In this document: one piece after another, positions 11,025-22,738 of the stretch | Layout of the letters: the number at the start of each line of letters is the position of its first letter | Numbering within the stretch: the stretch's first letter is position 1 | Assembly (NCBI RefSeq): GCF_019703515.2 | Contig: NC_059362.1 | Location: 43,329,826 to 43,393,825, forward strand | Source: Myxocyprinus asiaticus | Lineage: Eukaryota; Chordata; Actinopteri; Cypriniformes; Catostomidae | Direction: 5' to 3' | Length of the DNA stretch: 64,000 nt | The notes under the pieces: generated by a model | What the model was told of the DNA's origin: nothing | Database searches by the model: none | Seen by the model: the letters and a program-made list of their open reading frames with translations, nothing else | Position numbers and translations under genes: made by a program

Positions 11025-11354
11025 TATCGTCGATACCAATACCGATAACTCTATTAAACTGATTTTTTGTGATTTCTTGGGATAAAATGGGTAATTTGAA
11101 ATATTATTTTTAGTAATAATTTGTCATTATTTATTTTTACATTTTGTGGGCCTAAACAGAAAATTATTAGACTTGTTTTGTTTACCTTTACAAAAATTAA
11201 CCATGGTTTCACTACAGTAACTAGTTTAACCATGGTATTTAGTTAAACCATAGTTATCACAAAATTAACCATGGTTACTACTACAGTATTACTGTAGCAA
11301 AACCATGGTTTCAGCCAAATAAATTAAAAATACTACATTACTTTAGTAAAACTA
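11025..11354. repeat. Unclassified repeat with ACCATGGTT palindromes
   Basis: Starts near AATATCGTCGATACCAATACC and then carries repeated near-palindromes of ACCATGGTT/AACCATGGTT together with ACTACAGTAA blocks (about 11190-11365). Similar blocks occur just before 10373. It truncates the Tc1 element to its left. It may be part of a hAT-like element, but no termini were found. Confidence 0.45.
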
Positions 11355-11809
11355 TGGTTAACAATTTTGTTAAAATTTCACCCAATTTGGAATGGCCAAT
11401 TCCCACTACTTGGTAGGTCCTCTTGGTGGCGCGGTTACTCACCTCAATCTGGGTGGCAGAGGACAAGTCTCAGTTGCCTCCGCTGCTGAGACCGTCAATC
11501 CGCTCATCTTATCATGTGGCTCGCCGTGCATGACACCGCGGAGACACACAGCATGTGGAGTCTCATGCTACTCTCCGCAATGCATGCACAACTTACCACA
11601 CGCCCCGTTGAGAGCGAGAACCACTAATCATGACCATGAGGAGGTTACCCCATGTGACTCTACCCTCCCTAGCAACCGGGCCAATTTGGTTGCTTAGGAG
11701 ACCTGGCTGGAGTCACTCAGCACACCCTGGATTCGAACTCATGACTCCAGGGGTGGTAGTCAGCGTCAATACTCGCTAAGCTACCCAGGCCCCCCTGGTT
11801 AACTATTTT
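11355..11809 (-). mobile_element. tRNA-derived SINE, copy 1, with target duplications
   Basis: The SINE body is 11369-11795, read on the minus strand. Near its 5' end are tRNA-like promoter boxes: an A-box-like TAGCTTAGCGAGT and a B-box-like GAGTTCGAATCCAG (complement of 11731-11744 region). The tRNA head is followed by a ~300-bp body shared with the copy at 49553. Flanks TGGTTAACAATTTT (11355-11368) and TGGTTAACTATTTT (11796-11809) are a 14-bp target duplication with one mismatch, as expected for LINE-driven retroposition. It is not the DANA type. Confidence 0.85.
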
Positions 11810-13469
11810 TTAATTACTTATTAACAACAATTACACACAGTTATAAGAAATAAGAAATGGCACCTTTAAATATGTTGTTATTTTAGCGTGAATTTACTCC
11901 AGAAGCTATTTCTCTGATTTTCTATTGTTACCTCTACAAGGCACTGATCCCTCTTGTTTGAACGAGCCTTGTGACTGCACAAGCGCTAGTCTGATTGTGT
12001 CTTTCAGCATGCATGTTAAGATGTGTAGAAGAAGAAGAAATAGTTCCCATCTTGCACAAGTATTTGCTAATAACCTAGTCCTTTTTATTTCACTTTGAAG
12101 CGTATGATTATTGTTCATGTTCACGGTAACACAATAATTTAACATCAGTATCCCTAGGTTTTACTTGTCTAGAGAGACCGAAAGGATGGGAAAAATTTGG
12201 ATAATCTGATACTCTGAAGCACACAGCAAACATGGATTGTTACTAACAAACAACACATTAGGCTCATTAGAGTAAAGAAGTTTAATACATTCTGGTTAGC
12301 TCCTCAATACACAAACCCATATTCTCATTTTTACAATGATCTCGCTTGAAAGGAACAATCAATAATAATTTACAGGCGTTTGTTCTCGTTGTATTTCCAC
12401 CACATTAACTAGCTTCACATGGTGCTAAAACCTGAACCAAACCAGGAACCTTTTAAGAACCTGCTCCTGAGGTTGTAATTTCCTTGCAAAGTGGAACTAT
12501 TTGGGTGGTTTCAGAACAGCAAACGCTTCTCGTTGGTCAAGAAAAATTCGTAATCATCCAAAAGTCCGGCTAGTAACCTTCATTAAAACATTTGAGTTGT
12601 TTCTATAGTAGGGTTTTCAAATCTGAATGGATAGATGGGTAGATGCTGCTGTACAGGAGTATTTATGCATTAAAAATGCAGTGTGAGTTTGAAATGTCGA
12701 CCAGAAATGAGGTGTACAAATAATATGATTGCCTTGTGAAGTTAGGATTTGATGACATTAAAATGATGTAGATTGAAAGTAAAGAAAATTAAACAATACT
12801 ACAAAAGAATAAAGTATCATAAAATCATTTACATTCCATTATTATCGTGTATATAGTTTGTTCATTATATTATGTGCAGTGTATAGCTTGACCGTTCTCA
12901 TGTTTATGTACCAGATGTTTTTATTTTACCTCAAGGCTATAAGTGAACTTGATGTTCATCATGTGTACATAGTACTATCCTACGAATCACAGCGTTGATT
13001 GAATTGCTAGTTAATATCAGTGTCAGAAAACTCTATACACAAATGTCGCAAGTGCCATTGTTTATTGGAAGCACACAAAAGATCATGCAAAATACAGTTG
13101 ACTACAGATGAAGATAGCGTTAAAGCCGTCTCTTCTCTGCTCTTGGTCTCCTGTTGTTTTCCATCTCTTATAAATCTGAGCACGCCTTGTCTATGTGAAG
13201 TTTTCCTCAACAAAACAGGATGATAAAAATCAACATGAAATCTTTCACAGAGTCATCCATTGTTTATGTTTTGAAGTGAGTCGGCTCGGCTGTTGTCACA
13301 TCAAGTTCAGGGGTCACCACCACAACAGCGTCACAACCTTATATCAAAGCTCATTTAAATAAAGTTCCTGCTTTCGTTTCCCTGATGTAAAAATGAAGCT
13401 TGGAATTTAATAGAGACTGGAATAGTTCCACAGCGAACTGATTGTAGTTCAGGTACTAGTTCCACATTG
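11810..13469. other. Intergenic, nothing recognised
   Basis: AT-rich sequence without repeats that recur in this window. Small open frames (for example near 11906-12145 and 13007-13223 on both strands) lack splice sites or motifs that would support them. Confidence 0.4.
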
Positions 13470-14223
13470 GCCAATTTCAGTCGTCTTGGACTTATATTGA
13501 CACCATTTTGCAATGGTGTTCATTACCAATGGCACTGTAGAAATGCACTACTCGTAATCAGACATGATTAATTTGTCTGTGGTTAATATGGTTAATATGG
13601 TTAATATAAGGGGGGGGGGGCTGTGTAACAGTTTGCAGTGCATGCCGGCTAGAAACTTTGTCTGACTTGAGACGGCGCCACTGCCGTGTTACCATAACGT
13701 ATGACATCAAAGTATTGCAAGAGCGATTTGAGACCAACTATTTGGCTCAGCCGATGCAGTTGCCTCTGAGCGGCTACACAAACTCTGAATGATGACACAG
13801 CTTATTCGCGATTGGCCAGACTCACAATGTGACAACGGTGACGTGTAATTTCATGCACAAACATCGCGCAATCTGCCATGACTGGTGATGGTTAGGCACA
13901 TGACCGGTAGCGCAAAGTGTCTGGCTTGACGGCTCTCTTTTGAACTCCTCCCCCGACTGCAATCTTCAAATTTCGCCAATCAGTAAAGCAAGACGCAGTT
14001 CAAGTTGAACACACCTATTGTGAATAGTCTTTGGCTGGTCATGTGATCTTAACATGGCAGCCCCCATGAAGGCGACGCGCTCCATGAAGAATAAAACCGC
14101 TTAATTGGACTAATGACTGGCGTCTTCATCTCATGTAAGTGTACTTGATTTTAAAGCTGTTTAGTACTGTTAATTTTTAAGCGGTTAAACGATTTTAGGA
14201 AAAAATTACTGAGTGCCCCTTTA
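13470..14223. mobile_element. MITE family H, copy 1, with internal insert
   Basis: The right end (GGTCATGTGATCTTAACATGGCAG, ... GTCTTCATCTCATGTAAGTG, ... TTACTGAGTGCCCCTTTAA; landmarks at ~14037, ~14124 and ~14205) matches the copies ending at 21053 and 26282. The left part (GTAGAAATGCACTAC..CATGATTAATTT) also matches. Between ~13600 and ~14010 there is about 400 bp of foreign GC-rich sequence following a G9 run, probably another insertion. Confidence 0.7.
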
Positions 14224-15446
14224 ACTGCACACACAGGGACCAAATTAATGGAAACTGATAGGACTGCACAAGCTAAAAAGACCCCAAGTAGACAAACAAC
14301 TGCAGCAAAAGAAACCATCCAGAGCAAGAGAGGGAGTGAGAGAGAGAGATGGATGGCTAACTGAAGTGGCCAGCAGCAAACGCACAAAAAATGATTAATA
14401 CGGGCAGAAATAATTGCATTTCATTAAGATTGATGAGACACCATTTAACCTCATCTCTCTCGCATGCTGTCTCTCTCTTTCCCTCCAGCATTCATCCTCC
14501 ACCACTCTGAGCTCCTCACTATAGCAACGACATACAGTGATGGAGTATCTGTTATCCTAACAGCCAATCAAAAGCACGGTTACAGACTAACACACTACTG
14601 GGGTTATTTCTCTTGGCCAATGAAATGTCAGAATTCAATCACTACTGAATGACAGAGTGCGAGACGATTACAATAATTTATTTGTATGAACAGTCAGATA
14701 TTACATTAACATGTTATTACTGTTCATAATGTGTGATTACACTGAAGTGAATCAGGGATAGGCTAATAAAAGCTAATAAAGAGATAATCTGGTACTATTC
14801 TTAAGGGGTAATATGAAAGTTTAGCCTTATTTGTTTGAATAGTTATTTCAAATGTGGTTGGTTAGAGAAGGATGGATGGATGGATAGATAGGCAGGCAAG
14901 TAAACAAAACAAAAACTCTAACAAACTTCATGCCAGCTGATAAACTCTTGCCAAAAGCTGTCATATTCAAATAAAGCCTTGACCTTAACAACATCGTCCT
15001 TTCATCTATTTGCTATGAAAGTGCTTTATTGTGTAAAAAACTTTTGCATTCAGCAGCAGTGTAAACTCCCATGTGACTCCTGTCGTTACAGCCAAAAGCT
15101 TTATATCAAGTTTGGTCATTTCTAGCTAAAACTTTAAAATTCTCCTGTTCATGTCAATGTGATTCTTGCAAGTTTTGATGGTCATGAAAAATCCTCAAGG
15201 CATTTAAATGTAATTGCATTTGCTCTTTATACATTGGAGGGTAATTGTCTTTGAAGGGAATATGGCATAGGGATGATCGCTTCTGAATGGGACACACCAA
15301 CGTGAAGACAATTTGATAGTTAAATTGTATTTTTTTGTGCAGCCGGAGGTTTCTTAGAACGTAGATGTATAGCTCGAGTAAGTGTTCTTTATTCTTTCTG
15401 CTTGGTGTATTGTGATTCAAAACATGGATAAATTATCTTCTACCAG
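14224..15446. other. Intergenic, nothing firm
   Basis: 14460-14650 contains a pyrimidine tract ending in CCTCCAG and two CCAAT-type motifs (AGCCAATCAAAAG, GGCCAATGAAATG). There is no coding or promoter evidence beyond that. Short GGAT repeats lie at 14870-14886. Confidence 0.35.
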
Positions 15447-15800
15447 AGACTATTTAGCAGAGATGGGCCGCTTCTATTAAAATTAATGGGAGAAATTGGA
15501 ATGCCCAACGTTCAGCCCACGTAGAAAGGAAGTCCCGCTTTACAACTAAAAAAGCCAGTCACCTTTTAGATACAGACATCGCCTGTCAATCAACTCACGA
15601 ACGAGCATGCTTATTAGCTATACAATAGGTAAATAAGCTGAATTTATGATTCCAGTGTCAGATTTTACTGCTGATTTGAATTATATTCTTTGATAGTAAT
15701 CTTGGCCATTCAAGTATATAGGAGCTGCACTTTCATGACTGGACATAGCTTCCTGGGAGCGTTCTAAAGATGGCCGCCAGTGGACTGACTTGCTAGAAAG
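15447..15800. repeat. Repeat family C, copy 1
   Basis: Begins AGACTATTTAGCAGAGATGG and ends near AAGATGGCCGCCAGTGGACTGACTTGCTAGAAAG (landmark at ~15767-15800). It matches copies at 23690-24122, 49231-50100 (inverted) and 55688-55903. Internal landmarks are AATGGGAGAAATTGGAA and CACCTTTTAGATACAGACAT. No ORF; superfamily unknown. Confidence 0.75.
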
Positions 15801-16329
15801 ACTTTGCTTTTACTTGCTCGTTTCTCATTAATCTGCACTGAACTTGCACAACGTCTCCAGCCTCGTCGTAAGCAAAGACCGCGACATGCTGTGTGCGTTT
15901 GTGGGCTGGTTATGGATTAATGTTGTCAGCTAGATCATTGTTCAGTTCTTAAGTCTTTGAAAAAGCAGGCCGATACTGAGATCGCTTCTCAAGTTTCCCC
16001 GGTAAGCGGCTTTGACATGAGCAGCATAGTGGAAAGGGGTATCTGTTAGTGTGGCTGTAAACTAAAACAGTGGGATGAGTGGGACGAGTCGTTCGACATG
16101 TCATGCCCTCAATTCCTGATTCAGTAGGAAATGCGTCAAAACACCAAATTGAACTGTGCTCGTCAAGGCACTTCACTCTGACTTTAAGAGGAACAGTTTC
16201 AGTAATTGTACAGATATCATAAGCATTAGGGTTATTCTGCAAGTTGCAACCTGTGCAATGCTCTTTCCTTTTCTTGTTAAGGTTGTGGATTGTGATTGTT
16301 GCTATGCTGAACTTTGAATTTATCACTTA

Positions 16330-16720
16330 AAATAGATTGAGTATTAATATAGATTTTTCTTTTATTAATCACAATCTTTATTTTAATCTCGATTATCCTT
16401 TCTTAAAATCCCAAGATTGATCTTTTAATATGCGAAGTAGTGCACCAAAATCCTTTCACTGCGTGTGGAGTTTGATTTGACTCGTTCCGTGCATGTGTGT
16501 TCAAAGACGATATCCACGCAATCCATTTGTTATTGGAAATTTTTATTTTAATATCCTTTCTGTTCTTAACAGTCAGTTGTTGATCAAAAACAACTAAAAA
16601 GAAACATTTAATCACAATAAAGAATCCGTGCCACTCCACTGCCACTTCACTAAACCAAAACAAAAGGTGGAACTGCTTGTTTTCTTAAAGAGACAGTACC
16701 ATTTTGGCGTTTGTTCTACA
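16330..16720. repeat. Repeat family E, copy 1
   Basis: Shares with 34375-34835 the blocks ATCCTTTCACTG, CAAAGACGATATCCACGCAATCCATTTG (landmark ~16502-16529) and AAAGAGACAGTACCATTTT. The left part (AATCACAATCTTTATTTTAATCTCGATT) resembles the ATCG-rich subterminal part of hAT-type repeats. Ends not defined. Confidence 0.6.
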
Positions 16721-17828
16721 CATATATGTAAGCAATAATAAAGCAAGCCTAACTATACCTATATATACACTATGTGTACATGTTAATATACTGTCTTACA
16801 AAATTACCAAAATGATGAAAAATTAATAGTACACATCTTTGGTTTTGTGTTGATGAAGGGGTACTTGAGCCTTGCTGATGGTGCTGCGTGGGTACTTACG
16901 GCAAAAAAGGTTGGGAAACACTGGTATAGAGGATTGTGACTGCATTTGAATTTTGGCAGGATTGGAATGTAACACTAAGTTTTTAGTGAAAAGAAAGTGA
17001 GGTGACAAGTATCCGTGTTTGAATTTCCCATCTTGCTGATGCATCATGGCAGAATAAGTCTTCATTTCCCAGTTTTTTTAATTTATTTTTTTAAAGGCAA
17101 CAAATAATGTTGCAGTTGAAAGAAATGGTTTGGACATTTTTTTTTCATTCTATTATCCATATATATTTGGAATGTAAAATAAATTATTTTTATTTACTAC
17201 TGGATCTTAGGTTCAATATACATTTATTTTAAATGTTTTTTGTTTTTTTGTTTAGGCTGCTTCATTTAATGGTCCTAATTTTGAATTTGAATGCTTTGCG
17301 GTAATGAGAAATTACCAAATAATTTTTTACAAAATCTTAGAAGATGAAATTCTTTGTAATCTTTGTGTCCAAGATGGAGCACATGTATATCTATTGTGTT
17401 CAAGTTTCAGAATAGAGTTTCATTATATTATATAAAAATACTCACTGCCATAGTTCAAGCTTAGTTTCATGAGAATTACCGATTACTATTTCAATATGAA
17501 ATGATGGTCACTCCCAAGACCATATTGTGAAATACACAATTTGTGATTGTGTTTTAATTGTCACAATGTAATGTATGCATCCACAAATGGAAAACTCAGT
17601 TTCGAATACAACTTTGCAACAAACAACAAATAGGCATGTGACGGTATTCGGTAATATGGTATTTCAAGGTAAGTAACATGCACAATATAGTTAGCATAAT
17701 TTTAGATGACCTTTTAGCCAAATGTTTTAAATTTTTCTGATCACATATTTTTTTTTTTTTTACATCCACGAATCAAGATTCACATGTGGCACAAATGACA
17801 CATGCGCACTCTGATGTTTGGCTATATA

Positions 17829-19003
17829 CATTGGCAGCCAAAAGTTTGGAATAATGTACAGATTTTACTGTTTCGGAAGTAAATTGGTACTTTAATTCAC
17901 CAAAGTGGCATTCAACTGATCACAATGTATAGTCAGGACATTACTGATGTAAAAAACAGCACCATCACTCCAACACCTTATCCTTGAGTAATCATGCTAA
18001 ATTGCTAATTTGGTACTAGAAAATCACTTGCCATTATATCAAACACAGTTGAAAGCTATTTGGTTCGTTAAATGAAGCTTAACATTGTCTTTGTGTTTGT
18101 TTTTGAGTTGTCACAGTATGCAATAGACTGGCATGTCTTAAAGTCAATATTAAGTCAAAAATAGCAAAAATGAAACAGCTTTCTTTAGAAACTCGTCAGT
18201 CAGTCATTGTTTTGAGGAATGAAGGCTATACAATGCTTGAAATTGCCCCAAAAAACTGAAGATTACATACAGAGGTGTACACTACAGTCTTCAAAGACAA
18301 AGGACAACTGGCTCTAACAAGGACAGAAAGAGATGTGGAAGACCAGATGTACAACTAAACAAGAGGATAAGTACATCAGAGTCTCTAGTTTGAGAAATAG
18401 ACGCCTCACATGTCCTCAGCTGACAGCTTCATTGAATTCTACCCGCTCAACACCAGTTTCATGTACAACAGTAAAGAGAAGACTCAGGGGTGCAGGCCTT
18501 ATGGAAAGAATTGCAAAGAAAAATCCACTTTTGAAACAGAAAAACAAAAAGAAAAGGTTAGAGTGGGCAAAGAAACATAGACATTGGACAACAGATAATT
18601 GGAAAAGAGTGTTATGGATCTTAACCCCATTGAGCTTTTGTGGGATCAGCTAGACTGTAAGGTGTGTGAGAAGTGCCCAACAAGACGGCCACATCTATGG
18701 CAAGTGCTACAGGAAGTGTGGGGTGAAATGTCACCTGAGTATCTGGACAAACTGACAGCTAGAATGCCAAGGATCTGCAAAGCTGTCATTGCTGCATGTG
18801 GAGGATTTTTTGATGAGAACTCTGAAGTAGTTTAAGAAGTTCTGAACATTTTTTTCAAATTATAATAGTAATTATAGTAAAAAGTTATTAATGTCCTGAC
18901 TATACATTGTGATCAGTTGAATGCCACTTTGGTGAATAAAAGTTCCAATTCCTTTCCATAAGAGCAAAATCTGAACATTATTCCGAACTTTTGGCCACCA
19001 GTG
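17829..19003 (+). mobile_element. Tc1-like transposon with ~115-bp TIRs, internally deleted
   Basis: It is flanked by TA on both sides (17827-17828 and 19004-19005). The left end CATTGGCAGCCAAAAGTTTG and right end CAAAAGTT... complement (CACTGGTGGCCAAAAGTTCG on the minus strand) start inverted repeats that stay alignable for ~115 bp, to GTCAGGACATTA. The full length of 1175 bp is short for an autonomous Tc1 element (~1.6 kb) because the transposase has lost its middle. Confidence 0.9.
18170..18835 (+). pseudogene. Tc1-like transposase, broken
   Basis: ATG at 18170 opens a frame with the first helix-turn-helix (SLETRQSVIVLRNEGYTMLE), which a frameshift/stop near 18255 breaks. A second frame (18333-18620) carries the second DNA-binding part (RLTCPQLTASLNSTRS ... 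VKRRLRGAGL) up to NWKRVLW. The text then jumps, in another frame, to LNPIELLWDQLD (18612-18650) and continues to the normal C-terminus at 18835. The first two catalytic Asp residues, ~110 codons, are deleted at about 18617-18622. Non-functional. Confidence 0.85.
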
Positions 19004-19299
19004 TATATCTATGTTGTTGATAATACTTTTTTAAATGATCAGGGTTCTTTTCAGAGTTCTTTGTTATCTGTTCATTTAAAAGGCCAGTTTGGTATTAAAG
19101 TAATTAAACTTAAGAAAACAAAAATAAACTGTTTGTTTATCTTTCAACCCATTTTTGTAATGTAATTCAATACCTTGATAATACCGTATACCCGGATAAA
19201 ATCTTCAGCAATAATTGTGATGTGAAAATTTGATACGTCACATGCCTACTTGCAAAAACAACAGATTCATCATCATGCAAAAGGAAAAAGTATGAAGTT

Positions 19300-21053
19300 A
19301 CCAATTTATTGTAAAAACGTGCTATTCGCGGTCAGCCAAGATTAATTTATTCTGCAAGTGAAAGCTGTCAATTACAGGGTATTTTTTAGATAAAGCAAGT
19401 TATATTCTGCTAGTCATATCATCTCAACATGCCGGTGTTCATGAAAGTGCGCCTAACACCAAATGTAGAATAAAGCAGCCTTTTCACGTTTTTATGTTGA
19501 AAATTTAGTTTTTAGTTTACTAATGTCATCATTTTCCAAAGTATGCGGTACCAGAGAGCATTTTCGAAAGTCTTCGTTTTCAGTGGAGGAAAATGCCGTT
19601 CCAGTGTGAATGAGCGTGTTTTCAACCGAAAACTTATTGGTGTGGATGTGGCATAAGAGGTATATGACTTGAGTCTTCGGGTGCTTTCACACTAGCACTT
19701 TTGGTGCACAACCAAGTTCAAATGACATCAAAGTTTGGTTCGTTTGGATGATGTCAACACTGTTTTCCACTGTTTTCTGGCGCGAACCGCACCCAAGTCC
19801 GCTTGAAAAGCTAGTCTGGGGTACGGTTCATGTGAACTCTAGTAGAGTCGTGGAAGTGAACTGCATGTGATGTATAATTAGCATCTTTGCAGGCTCCCGA
19901 TTGCAATTACTGTTGTATAATACATTTCTCATACTTGCTTGTCTCCAAACAAATCCCCTTCAGAGAGCAGCTTTCATTCTTCACATCACTTGCAATGCAT
20001 CCGCGTATTCGCGCAAACAAATGCTAACATTCATCACATCATTGCACATTCAATGCATCCGTGGAAGATAAACACTAGAATTGTTCTGTGCACGGCAAGT
20101 TTTTGCGGTAAATCCAAAGAGAACTTTAATATTTCACTTAACACAGTGACGTCTTCTCGAGTTGTTACCTAGTTACAGTGGTAAACAGCTGCCGCTTGTA
20201 CTCCCGTTGATGATGTAAACGGACCAAGGTTCAGTCCCAAATAATATGATGTGAACAGAGACCAGCGGGGCCAGGGGAGGAGGAGGAGGAAATTAACTTT
20301 GGTTCGGTCCACGCAATCGAACCAAGTGTGAAAGCACCCTAACACTAGCACTTTTGGTGTGCACCCAGGTTTGAATAATGTCAAAGTTCGGTTTGTTTGG
20401 ATGTTGTAAACGCTGTAAACTCGGGTGTGCACTCGCGAACCGCACCCAAGTCTGCTTGAAAAGGTGGTCTAGGGTACGGTTAATGTGAACTCCAGTACGG
20501 TTCGCTGCTGATATTAACACAAAAGTGATGATGTATAATTGCCGTCTTTGCAAGCTCACGATCGTAATTATTGTGGTATAATGCATTTCTCATACTGCTT
20601 GTGTTTAAATAAATCGCCATCAGAGAGCAGCTCACATTCTTCACATCTCTTGCAACGCATCCACAGGCTCATGGCAGACAAACGCTAACATTTATTATAT
20701 CATTGCACATTCAATGCATCCATGGCAGACTTTAATACTTCACTTAACATAGTGATGTTTTCTCGAGTTGTTACCTAGTTGCAGTGGTAAACAGCTGCCG
20801 CTTATATGCATGTTGATGTTCGGTATCATAAGCAATCGGACCACGGTTTGGACCCAAATGATATGATGTAAACAGAGACCAGTGGGGGCAGGGGGAGGAA
20901 ATTAACTCTGGAACCAAATGTGAAAGCACCCTTCATCTCATGTGAGTGTACATATTTATAAATATGTTTTTAATACAAATTATGTTTAAAAGTTTTAGCA
21001 ATTAGCAAAAAAAATTAAAAATAAAAAAATAAATCACTTACTGCACCTTTAAA
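19300..21053. mobile_element. MITE family H, copy 2, split by family G insertion
   Basis: The left part (AAGATTAATTTATTCTGCAAGTGAAAG, CATCTCAACATGCC, GTAGAATAAAGCAGC; landmarks 19340-19475) and right part (20932 onward: ATCTCATGTGAGTG ... CACTTACTGCACCTTT) together match family H copies 1 and 3. Another fragment (~19500-19650, TATGCGGTACCAGAGAGC) is foreign. The main interruption is 19679-20931. Confidence 0.65.
19679..20931. mobile_element. Tandem compound MITE, family G, with 3-bp target duplication
   Basis: The outer ends are GGGTGCTTTCACAC at the left and GTGAAAGCACCC at the right. A third copy of the right TIR lies in the middle (20328-20339). The two units (19679-20339 and 20340-20931) align from ACACTAGCACTTTTGGTG through GTTGTTACCTAGTT to the right TIR, so the element has a TIR-body-TIR-body-TIR structure. 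TTC at 19676-19678 and 20932-20934 flanks it. The uninterrupted family H sequence at 26170 (GAGTCTTCATTTCATG) shows a single TTC, confirming the target site. GGG-starting TIRs and a 3-bp duplication suggest PIF/Harbinger-like, unproven. Confidence 0.8.
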
Positions 21054-21055
21054 AA

Positions 21056-21660
21056 ATGGATGTGCGTTTACAAAGGGTCAGAGAGATCTGAGAGATCTGA
21101 GTCAATTCGTTCACCTTCACTTCTCCTGTGCAAATCAAACACACACACTTTATAGCAGATTACTGAGGAAGAGCAGCGTGGTAACGCAACATGGCCAAGG
21201 TTATTAAAAAAAGGATGTAGCAAAGCAAGATGGCGAGTGCATGGCCCGGGGCATTATGGGAGATAAATGGTTGACCCGGGCGGTGTCAGGCCTGGATTGA
21301 TGCTACTATCAGCAGTGTGTTCTCCCAACGATTTCACTCACGCTGATAGAGTGTGTTATCTAGTTACTAGCATGAGGGCTTCGGCCCGCAGGCGAACGCA
21401 AGGTCAATCTCCGAGGACAATCTTTGTTGGACTAAATGAGAAAAAGAGCAGAGCCCCCCCCAAAAAAAGGAGAAAAGAGAAGGAGAGAGAATCAAAAGGC
21501 AGCTGTGAGGTCTACGTGATAAGATAAGCCAAATTACTCTCTTTAGCAGGATGAGCCGCGGGCGGCGACTGCAGGGAAAGTTAAGCAGAGCAGATCTCAC
21601 CTGAGAAACACTCTTTACCTGGAAAACACACACCGAGACTGATGTTTATTCACACTGCTA
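21056..21660. other. GC-richer single-copy stretch, no gene
   Basis: Contains CAAGATGGCG (YY1-like, ~21227), GGCATTATGGGAG (~21251), a double GATA motif GATAAGATAAG (21518-21528) and an E-box CAGCTG (21500-21505). The open frames on both strands have no recognisable protein features. It could be regulatory or an old repeat; I cannot tell. Confidence 0.3.
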
Positions 21661-21735
21661 CTGAATACATGCGCTTCTTTCAATGCACATCAAGTTGGAC
21701 CACCACTGCATATTTCGTCATTTTCCTTTTTAGTT

Positions 21736-21847
21736 TTTCTTACTCCATTGGCAAGTTTTATTTTCTTGCTTTAAGCATAAACCTCAATAAATAGAGTTAG
21801 ATTTATGCATAAAACAAGAAAAACAATTTGCCAATGGGATAAGAAAT
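21736..21847. repeat. Near-perfect hairpin (foldback repeat)
   Basis: The left arm TTTTCTTACTCCATTGGCAA.. pairs with the right arm ..TTGCCAATGGGATAAGAAA. Inner parts TTTTCTTG / CAAGAAAA and TTTAAGCATAAA / TTTATGCATAAA also pair. Arms are ~47 nt around an ~18-nt loop. It is the core of a short palindromic repeat that ends near TTTTTGCAGTG (21920). Confidence 0.75.
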
Positions 21848-22003
21848 AGATATATGTTTTGCCATTTTACTTCTCAAATTACTAGAAATCGAGACAAAAA
21901 TACTGATTTGAAAAATGTTTTTGCAGTGCACACTATAGGATCATAAAATGAAGAGGGTGTCAGAAAGCACATTTGCAGTTGACAAGAACAACTTTGGTAT
22001 TTA

Positions 22004-22384
22004 CAGTTGGCTCCAAAAGTCTGACATCATAAAAGCTTCTATTTCATCTTTTTCTAATGTATTCATCATGACAGCATGTACCTGAGTTGGCACGAACTCC
22101 ACAAGTTTGAGAAAAGCCTGATGATCCATTTTATCCATTTATAATTTGAAAATCTTCCAAAGAGCATCTTCTGTGCTTTAATGGAAGCAAGGGAATCTGA
22201 CCTTTTGTACAAATGAGTTAACATGTCAATATCACAAATTTGCTTATTTGAAAAATAACCTACAAAATGGTGCAGTTCTTCATTTTTTCCCCCCCAAATC
22301 CCCAAACTTTGTTTATTTTCCAGGTTTAAATTAGATTTTGAATCCCAGATTTTCAATGTGGTCTCAGAGTTTTGGACCCCACTG
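22004..22384 (-). mobile_element. Tc1/mariner-like MITE
   Basis: The left end CAGTTGGCTCCAAAAGTCTGA follows TA; the right end on the minus strand reads CAGTGGGGTCCAAAACTCTGA. The remnant between has no usable frame. The expected TA after the right end is mutated to CA. Assignment rests on TIR form only. Confidence 0.55.
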
Positions 22385-22738
22385 CATTATATTGGCATTT
22401 ATCAGCTTGAAGTACTCATGTTCACCACTAGATGTCAGTGCCGACTATGGGGCAGTAAGGTATAGTAAGGTCGAAACACTGAACTCCTCAGTCGTTTTAG
22501 AATATGGCTGCATCCCATAGTGAGACTAGTACTAGTCCATCCCAATCATACTTTGTTGCAATTAATATATGAAAGGTGCCCGGATTATACTGTATATTTT
22601 TTCCTGTGAATTTTCTAAGCATCTGTGCATGCTGTTTGGCCCAAACTACCATTTTCTCATTCAAGTTTTTTAGTTGTACAAAAGGGTGATAAATGCAAAG
22701 CCAAAGTTACCACAGCAGCTTTTAAAGATCGGAAACTT

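Larger units (their letters stand above)
17632..19249. mobile_element. hAT-like repeat interrupted by a Tc1-like element
   Basis: The outer ends are inverted: TAGGCATGTGACGGTAT at the left, and at the right ATACGTCACATGCCTA. Subterminal GGTATTTCAAGG / CCTTGATAATACC also pair. The sequence between 17829 and 19003 is a separate Tc1-like insertion, so the host repeat itself is ~440 bp. I could not find a clear 8-bp target duplication. Confidence 0.65.

Noticed and set aside
11392..11697. 101-residue open frame
   Set aside because: It reads the antisense strand of a tRNA-derived SINE.
14460..14650. Possible exon after a CCTCCAG acceptor-like tract
   Set aside because: The 62-residue frame matches nothing I know, and no donor or neighbouring exon is apparent.
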